Below, in pieces: positions 57,530-64,000 of a stretch of DNA of 64,000 nucleotides. The notes under the pieces are model-generated. The model made no database searches, was not told the DNA's origin, and saw only the letters and a program-made list of their open reading frames with translations. The position numbers and the translations under genes were made by a program. The stretch is taken from assembly GCA_963931925.1 (NCBI GenBank), contig OZ007579.1:52492757-52556756 (forward strand), in the 5' to 3' direction. The first letter of the stretch is position 1. Each line of letters opens with the position of its first letter. Origin of the DNA: Onchidella celtica (taxonomy: Eukaryota > Mollusca > Gastropoda > Systellommatophora > Onchidiidae).

Positions 57530-60500
57530 GTGTGCAATACTACCTGGTACTGTCCGCACTGCCTTGTGTGTGACTCGGGAGTGTCAAAGGCTGGGGGAGA
57601 AAACCCTGATAAAAAACCGCACTGCCTTGTGTGTGACTCGGGAGAGTTAAAGGCTAGGGAGTAAACCCAAACAAAATCCGGTGGGAGGGACCCCAAGGCA
57701 GTTGGTGGGGAGGTCTGTTCCAATCCATCCTCTGGCATCGCCTGCAGCTCTATGCGATTTCAAACGTATTGGCTATGCCTTTCCCTTGGATTAAATCTGT
57801 GGAGAAGAGAGGGGGTCTGTGCAAAATGGGCTAGGCACAGGTTCCATACTTTTTGCCCAGGCTAATGCAGCATACAGAGGGAGAACACTGCCAACCTGGG
57901 CAAATACAGTGTACAAAACCCATGCCCAAAAAGCTCTCACAGCTCTATGTCAACACGGAGATGTCACTCTGTCATGGGTAATGCCATGAAAACAACAAGG
58001 GGAGGGGCAGTTACAGGTTTTAAGTTTTCCCAAATTGGCGAAGGGGAAGGCGCCAGGGGCCTCTTCTATCGGTGGGAGTGACTATTTAGTTACACTGGTC
58101 AGCTACCGCCCGCCTTAAGCTGAGCAGCCCTCAGCCAGTTGGGTGCCGACCCGCCACATCTGCCTGCCTCATTGGGTACATGGGGATAGATCAAAAATCG
58201 AAAAGTTGATGTAAATGATGTACCTCGCTCAAAACGAAAAAACCAAATAAAAATTAGCACTTGGAACGTTAGGACCATGTGCCCTGGACTTGACCAAAAC
58301 ATCGATATGACAAAGAACGACTCATTAAGAAAAACTGCAATAATAGACAAAGAATTGCTTAGGCTGAAAGTGGACATCGCAGCTTTACAAGAAACCAGAC
58401 TGGCAGATACTGGTACACTCAAAGAGCAACACTACACATTTTTTTGGAAAGGACTTGACTCGAACCAACCTCGTCGTCATGGTGTTGGCTTTGCCATCAA
58501 CAATCGCCTGCTCAGTTCCATCAACACACCCACTGGAAAGTCTGAAAGACTCATTTCCCTAAGATTACGCACAAAAACTGGTCACACCAACATAATCTGT
58601 GTTTACGCACCAACGCTTATGTCATCAGCAGACGATAAGGACCAGTTCTACAGCATGCTAAACGAAATGTATGCCACCATTCCGAAAAACGAATCAGTAG
58701 TTCTCTTAGGAGACTTCAACGCAAGAGTTGGCGCAGACCATCAGTCTTGGCCTGTTTGCCTAGGACACCACGGCGTAGGCAAAATTAACGAAAATGGACA
58801 GCGTCTCCTGGAATTCTGTTCACAAAATGACTTGTGCATTACCAACACCTTCTTCAAATTGAATGACTCAAAGAAACTTACGTGGCAACACCCAAGATCA
58901 GGACATTGGCATCAATTGGACTTGATTATCACCAGAAGGAAAGATCTGAACACGGTTAAATCAACAAGGAGCTTCCACAGTGCTGACTGCGATACAGACT
59001 ACGCCCTTGTGATCAGCAAAATGCATACAAAGCCAATGAGAATATTTAGGAGCATCACGAAACGACAACCCAAATTAAACATTACAAAAGCAAAACAAGA
59101 AGACTGTAAGAACGCTTTCATAAGAGAATTTAGTAACATCCCGGTAAATGATATGGAATCACCAAGCGTGGATGAAACATGGAACACAATTAAGACCAAC
59201 ATATATAACAGTGCCTCAACAGCTTATGGTACAAAGCCATCTTTCAGACATGATTGGGTTGGAGAAAACTCCACCACACTTCTTCCCCTGTTAGAAGAAA
59301 AGAGGAAAATGATGCTTGAATACAAGAAAGATCGCTCGCAAAGCAACAAAGATAAATTCAAACACATCAAGGCAAAGGTTCAAAGTGAAACAAGAAAATG
59401 CGCCAATGAGTACTGGACCAACTTATGCTCTGAAATTCAATCGGCCTCTGATGCAGGAGACTCCAGAAACATGTATGAAAAGATTAAAGTTGCACTAGGA
59501 CCAACCATTTCAAAAAGTGCCCCCATCAAGACAGAAAACGGCCAAGAACTTACCGACAAGAAGGAACAACTGGAGAGATGGGTCGAACATTATTCCAAAC
59601 TATATGCAAACGAAAAGCCAGCAAATCAAGGCTTAGAAGAAGCAGTCCCAAAGCTACCTGAAATGATGGATCTGGATGTGGAACCAACAATGAAAGAACT
59701 CTCTGAAGCCATCCAGGATATGAAAAATGGAAAAGCTTGTGGAGAGGATAACATTCCAGCTGAAGTCCTCAAAGAAAACCTTGAAACACTATTACCACAC
59801 CTATACCACCTACTAATCGTGTGCTGGAAAACTGGAACAATTCCATCCGATATGAAAAATGCAAAAATTGTAACTCTTTACAAGAATAAAGGAGACAAAG
59901 GGGATTGTAACAATTACCGCGGCATATCATTGATGAGTATTACAGGGAAAGCGTTCGCCAAAATCATACTCAAACGATTACACAGGCTCGCTGAAAGAAT
60001 CTTACCAGAATCCCAATGCGGATTCAGAGCAGAACGATCAACTGCAGATATGATATTGACAGTCCGTCAACTACAGGAAAAATGCAGAGAACAAGGAAAA
60101 CCACTGTACATGGCTTTCATAGATCTGACAAAAGCCTTCGACACCGTAAGCAGACCATCGCTTTACATTGTACTGAAGTCCATTGGATGTCCACCACAGC
60201 TATTGAAGCTGATCATCTCCTTTCATGACGACATGAGTGCATGCATCCAGTTTGACGGAAACATCTCAGGTAAATTTGCAGTGAAGACCGGAGTAAAACA
60301 AGGATGTGTACTGGCACCAACTCTATTTGGAATTTACTTTGCAGCACTCCTACAGTTCGCTTTTCAAGACTCCACAGATGGTATTTTCATCCGAACAAGA
60401 TCAGATGGGTCTCTGTTCAACTTGGCCAGGTTAAAAGCAAAAACAAAGACTCGAGAAATCATGCTGCGTGAACTCCTCTTTGCAGACGATGCTGCAGTAG

Positions 60501-60660
60501 TAGCCCAAAACAACGAACAACTGCAAAATATGATGGACTTATTGTCAAATGCATGCGACCTCTTTTCCTTGACAATTAGTGTTAAAAAGACAGAGGTAAT
60601 CGGACAAGGTACACTATCTCCTCCCGACATTTCATTGAACAGCAACAAGATCAACTCAGT
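57530..60660 (+). mobile_element. non-LTR retrotransposon (LINE), truncated at the 3' end
   Basis: Leader of ~700 bases containing two direct copies of CGCACTGCCTTGTGTGTGAC (57555 and 57618), then one long frame with endonuclease and reverse transcriptase. Coding similarity stops at ~60655, and no poly(A) or target duplication was found, so the 3' end is lost or rearranged. Confidence 0.8.
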
Positions 60661-60694
60661 TGGGCAACTTGGAACGGTCCTTCCCTATGCATAG
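58277..60694 (+). CDS. endonuclease-reverse transcriptase (LINE ORF), partial
   Basis: An 805-codon frame, open upstream to 58190 without another Met, where STWNVRT (an APE-endonuclease start) precedes 58277. N-terminal APE-type endonuclease: QETRL (~38), LGDFNARVG (~145), SADCDTDYALV (~237). Reverse transcriptase: YRGISLM (~552), AFIDLTKAFDTVS (~617) with the first catalytic Asp, GVKQGCVLAP (~675), and FADDAAVVA (~735) with the Asp pair. Copies of this kind are often annotated in animals as craniofacial development protein 2-like. After ISVKKTEV the expected C-terminus is replaced by an unrelated tail ending at 60694. The frame is otherwise unbroken, so the copy is fairly young. Confidence 0.9.
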   Translation: MCPGLDQNIDMTKNDSLRKTAIIDKELLRLKVDIAALQETRLADTGTLKEQHYTFFWKGLDSNQPRRHGVGFAINNRLLSSINTPTGKSERLISLRLRTKTGHTNIICVYAPTLMSSADDKDQFYSMLNEMYATIPKNESVVLLGDFNARVGADHQSWPVCLGHHGVGKINENGQRLLEFCSQNDLCITNTFFKLNDSKKLTWQHPRSGHWHQLDLIITRRKDLNTVKSTRSFHSADCDTDYALVISKMHTKPMRIFRSITKRQPKLNITKAKQEDCKNAFIREFSNIPVNDMESPSVDETWNTIKTNIYNSASTAYGTKPSFRHDWVGENSTTLLPLLEEKRKMMLEYKKDRSQSNKDKFKHIKAKVQSETRKCANEYWTNLCSEIQSASDAGDSRNMYEKIKVALGPTISKSAPIKTENGQELTDKKEQLERWVEHYSKLYANEKPANQGLEEAVPKLPEMMDLDVEPTMKELSEAIQDMKNGKACGEDNIPAEVLKENLETLLPHLYHLLIVCWKTGTIPSDMKNAKIVTLYKNKGDKGDCNNYRGISLMSITGKAFAKIILKRLHRLAERILPESQCGFRAERSTADMILTVRQLQEKCREQGKPLYMAFIDLTKAFDTVSRPSLYIVLKSIGCPPQLLKLIISFHDDMSACIQFDGNISGKFAVKTGVKQGCVLAPTLFGIYFAALLQFAFQDSTDGIFIRTRSDGSLFNLARLKAKTKTREIMLRELLFADDAAVVAQNNEQLQNMMDLLSNACDLFSLTISVKKTEVIGQGTLSPPDISLNSNKINSVGQLGTVLPYA

Positions 60695-60927
60695 AAAAAC
60701 GGCTAAACGTAGAAATTTCAAACTTTCTGTGCTCATTAGTTAAAAAATCTACTAGATTTTTACACATTCATTTTGAAGATATAATGTGTGGAAATGTACA
60801 AACTGAATTTATGAAGTCATTTGTTTTGTTACCGGTTCCAATCATGATTTGAGGTCTTTATTTTAGGAGGTTCGCTGCCCTTGGCGTTTACACCTCACTT
60901 TACTTGTTTTATTATTTCTTGTTCTGG

Positions 60928-60947
60928 CGGGGGGGGGGGGGGGGGGG
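60928..60947. repeat. G homopolymer
   Basis: About 19 G in a row. Confidence 0.9.
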
Positions 60948-61062
60948 ATGATATGGATAAATTTTAATCTATTAATTTCAATTATCTTTTTCCAATCATC
61001 TTTTTAAAACACCATTTTCAACATTTCCAAATAGGTTTGCCAGGTTGCCATTTTTATGATCA

Positions 61063-61589
61063 TCTATATAATAGAGCTACAACAAAACCCCTAATAGTCC
61101 TATGGACTCGGAAACTACACAACGCACCGACCTGAAATTTGGCACAAAGAATTATGGGATAGCGAACATTGTTCCTATCGCTATACACAAACGAAACCGT
61201 TTGTTATTTCTGAATTAATCGGTAAATGCGGTTATAATTAAAGACTGAATTCACGAGAGCGTTTGATCCGAAATTTACGATCAATAAGATATGATGTTTC
61301 TAATAATAGCCCACTTCCGCCTACACATGACGTTATCACTTCCTGCGATGTGTTCACTAACAAACAAACTAACCGGTGCGCAAATCATAGCCATTTGGCG
61401 GATGCTGATGGGATGCGCAGGATGTCAACGCGCAAAAGGAGAGCAGTAAAACTTATCTAACAACAAACAAACAAACAAAAATAAAATAAAGCTAAAGGAA
61501 CGGGCAAAATGAAGCAGGTCCATAATAATCACCCAGAACTGAAACTAATAAATCGATTTATCCCGGGCAGGGCCGGGCAACTCAGCTAG
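61063..61589 (+). mobile_element. non-autonomous Helitron, 527 bp
   Basis: Begins TCTATATAATAGAGC after an A and ends CTAG before a T, as Helitrons insert between A and T. The 3' end has the usual short GC-rich hairpin (CCCGG...CCGGG) followed by CAACTCAGCTAG. The interior includes CGACCTGAAATTTGGCAC, typical of animal Helitrons. No Rep/helicase is encoded; a 65-codon frame inside is not a recognised protein. Confidence 0.8.
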
Positions 61590-62256
61590 TATTTAATATA
61601 AGAATAACGCTGTGTCCTGTGCTCTGACAAGCAGTGGTCATGTCTGTCAGTCTGTGCAGCACCTTTTACTCTGCAGCAACAACATTGTAGGCTAGGCGGT
61701 AGGCCTACCGTTTGCTGCAATCACATTTCATTTAGGCTATAGGCCCTATATTGTAATAGCATATTCATGACCTCGTCATAATTGAAGCAAATTCTATCAT
61801 TTTGCCGAAAATTCGGGAGGTGTTCCATTCCAGTGACACAAGAGGGGTGTAACAAGGACGCAACTTTACTGCCGTGTTTATGAATGCACAGAATTTAGAT
61901 CTAGGCCTAACAACATATAATATACTTTTTAACATTGTAATTCACTAATTGCTTTTTAAAAAATTAGTGCTCTATACTATTCCAGTGAAGTGTTTCTGAA
62001 TACGGGCAGTGGTGACATTTGACCTTTTTTATTTTTTATTTTAAATTTATAATATAAACACTCACACTGTTTCTCCGTTATTGTATTTCCTACTTTGCTG
62101 GCCTACGACAAATCATTTTCAGTGCTTGCTGAACCAAGGTCTGTCAGCATGTATAGCTTAAGAAGATGGAGTGTCAAAAATTTTAGCAACTCAAGAGGAC
62201 TTTGGGAAATGTGCACTGCAATGATGTGAAGAGATGAGGCATTGATGTAGTCAGTA
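61590..62256. other. no gene seen
   Basis: AT-rich, with short GGCCTA repeats near 61690-61750. No coding or element evidence. Confidence 0.45.
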
Positions 62257-62601
62257 TTAAAACATGGCTGTGGCTATACTCCAGTCCCGGACTGATGAAT
62301 AGCCAAATGCCAATACTCCAGTCCCGGACTTGTGTGTACATCGATCGCCAATGGCTAGGCTACCCCAGCCCCTTTTGCCTGATTAGTCAATCTGACTACC
62401 GCCCATTGATACAAATTGACTAGACCCTCATGCCCCCCCCCCCCCCCCCCCCCCCCGTCCAACAAAACATCAACATCCATGCCGCCATTCGAATGTTTGT
62501 TATCTTACCCTAGCCTAGACAGCTTTTCATTGGTCCAGGACCGGAGTATAGCCATTTGGCTATTAATCGGGGGGACCGGAGTATAGTCACTCCGTTAAAA
62601 C
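62257..62601. mobile_element. hAT-like short element, intact copy (62264-62594)
   Basis: About 331 bp flanked by TTAAAAC (62257-62263 and 62595-62601). Ends read inwards as GGCTGTGGCTATACTCC and GGAGTGACTATACTCC; the imperfect inverted similarity extends ~40 bases to ATAGCCAAATG. It contains a C run (62439-62457). Together with the split copy at 46853-54066 it defines the family and shows the empty Tigger target. Confidence 0.78.
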
Positions 62602-64000
62602 TTATGAACTGCCAGTAGTGCTAGTGGTAATGGAGTACTCAGATCCATCGGGAAGGAAAATTTCAAACTCAGCAAACATCAGTCATGCTGGCAAGATTGC
62701 CCAGATAGTTTAGATGTTTAAGGGGCTGTCACTGATTTTGAAAAGCTGCAAGTTGTCTTAGTGATTAGTCTGAGAAGACCTAGGCCCTAATTACATAAAG
62801 TTTGATTTCATAAAAAGTTTCAGATTGTATGTAATGCATTTTTATTATTCTTTCCCAGGTTGTCATTTCAAAATGATGTATCCGTAGACTTGAACTGAAG
62901 TTGAGTCAATGAGTTTTTATGTATCAGTTTTACAGGTGAGATGTTGCTTAGCCTGAATGACAAAATTTTACATAATAAAATAGCAATGTAGTGATAAGGA
63001 TGATTTAAGTCCTGTGCAAATTAAACTTTATTATAAACCTTCAATTATATAAAATTGATAACATGATAATAATCCACTGTAAATGACACTATAGAAGTTT
63101 AATTCTGTAATAAATTTATAACACAACACGGGTCAGATATTTCATTTTCAGCTTAATGGCTATCTTTCAAAACACATTTTGAAACCAGACACCAGCAGCT
63201 TGGGGATGCTTTTAAGTAGAAAATAAACCAGGGGTGTATCAGTTTGTCACAAACGATAGTGGTTATCATGAAAATATGATGTGTTTTATTAGTTTTAATT
63301 ACTTGAACTGTATTTTCAGCAGAGCAGTAATTATTGAAGCTTTTGGAAGTGCTCTTGGTACTTTTATAAAGGATGTAAAATTAATTGAAGTTTAAACGAA
63401 TTTAAAGAAACTCTGGGATTGTAAGATGACCTTGCTTTGTCCTTATCATTGTCAAAAAATGTTTGTTGTTTGAATTGTTCAGGAGTTATTATTGTACATT
63501 ACAAAATGTATTGAAAAGACCAATAGGCAGGTTTCAAACTGGGACACTTGAGATAACTCAAAACTTACTTACATATCTTGTACTTTTTGTTTTTCAACGC
63601 CATTAGTGAGAATATTGATTTTAGTGTGTTTGAAATGCAAAAATTTATATAAAAGATATAAAAAAACATGATTTTATTGTCTTTGGTTTTCATTTGAAGC
63701 TTCTGTTACAAGTTTTGGGGTCATGTCTTTAAAGACTGACATGATTTCTTAATTTGCAGAGGTATGTTTAAATCACTGTGGTATTTGTGCTAAATTAACA
63801 GTGACCCTAAAACATCTATATTTGCATGATGTGCTGGGGGTGACATTAAAACCAAAACTTGAAAATAGCTATCTAGATTGTGAAATTAGTGGTGCATACC
63901 AACCTCGGAAATGTCCGATAAATCACAGATCTTATTTGTCCAGATTTCACGCCATTGTTAAATCATTCCACAAATTGTGCCATTTTCTTTTTTTTTTTTT
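62602..64000. other. no gene seen (1.4 kb)
   Basis: AT-rich sequence without recognisable exons or element ends, up to the window edge. Confidence 0.4.

Noticed and set aside
61263-61460. 65-codon frame
   Set aside because: Inside the non-autonomous Helitron; no domain.
1-64000. tRNA, rRNA and snRNA genes
   Set aside because: I read for conserved tRNA A/B boxes and rRNA cores by eye and saw none; a tRNAscan or Rfam run could still find a divergent one.

Overview
The window is eukaryotic nuclear DNA, AT-rich, with short exons bounded by GT/AG splice sites, much microsatellite DNA and very many transposable elements. I infer a marine invertebrate, probably a mollusc, from the single-copy host gene, the mix of element families and the abundance of ACATGTACATGT-like and GATCTA-rich simple sequence. 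I cannot name the species. No bacterial-type gene, rRNA, tRNA or CRISPR array was seen.

The one clear host gene is DCAF13 (WDSOF1/Sof1, a WD-repeat ribosome-biogenesis factor) on the minus strand, 55953 down to 36142. I could place all 11 coding exons. They add up to 1278 bases, 425 codons plus stop, with every splice phase compatible. Its introns hold most of the mobile DNA in the right half: two inverted ~1.1 kb TTAA-flanked elements, two ~770 bp TTAA-flanked elements, and a nest made of a short hAT-like element, a Tigger/pogo transposon and a solo LTR.

Layout. 1-2350: simple and tandem repeats. 2354-4017: a small inverted-repeat element with a THAP-like fragment, then a solo LTR with 5-bp target duplication. 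4.1-9.37 kb: old repeats, no gene. 9376-18090: a piggyBac element with TTAA ends, split by a 6108-bp transposon (10121-16228) that carries a spliced 897-codon DDE-like transposase gene and about 15 scattered copies of GTTATGTTCGAAAG. 20.6-22 kb: decayed Tigger-like transposase. 22-29.2 kb: two decayed copies of an unnamed invertebrate multigene family, probably transposase-derived, one with an expanded splice-acceptor minisatellite. 30.2-31.96 kb: decayed second piggyBac. 33796-35474: a short relative of the 6.1 kb transposon. 36.1-55.95 kb: DCAF13. 57.5-60.7 kb: truncated LINE. 61063-61589: short Helitron. 62264-62594: intact copy of the hAT-like element. The rest to 64000 shows no gene.

The most notable points are (1) a DNA transposon group with TGAGCC-type ends, TA duplication and a dispersed internal motif, represented by one coding and one short copy, and (2) a Tigger-type transposase whose second exon continues into an OTU cysteine-protease domain. 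In both nests, taking out the later insertion at its target duplication restores the reading frame of the older element, so the order of events can be read directly.
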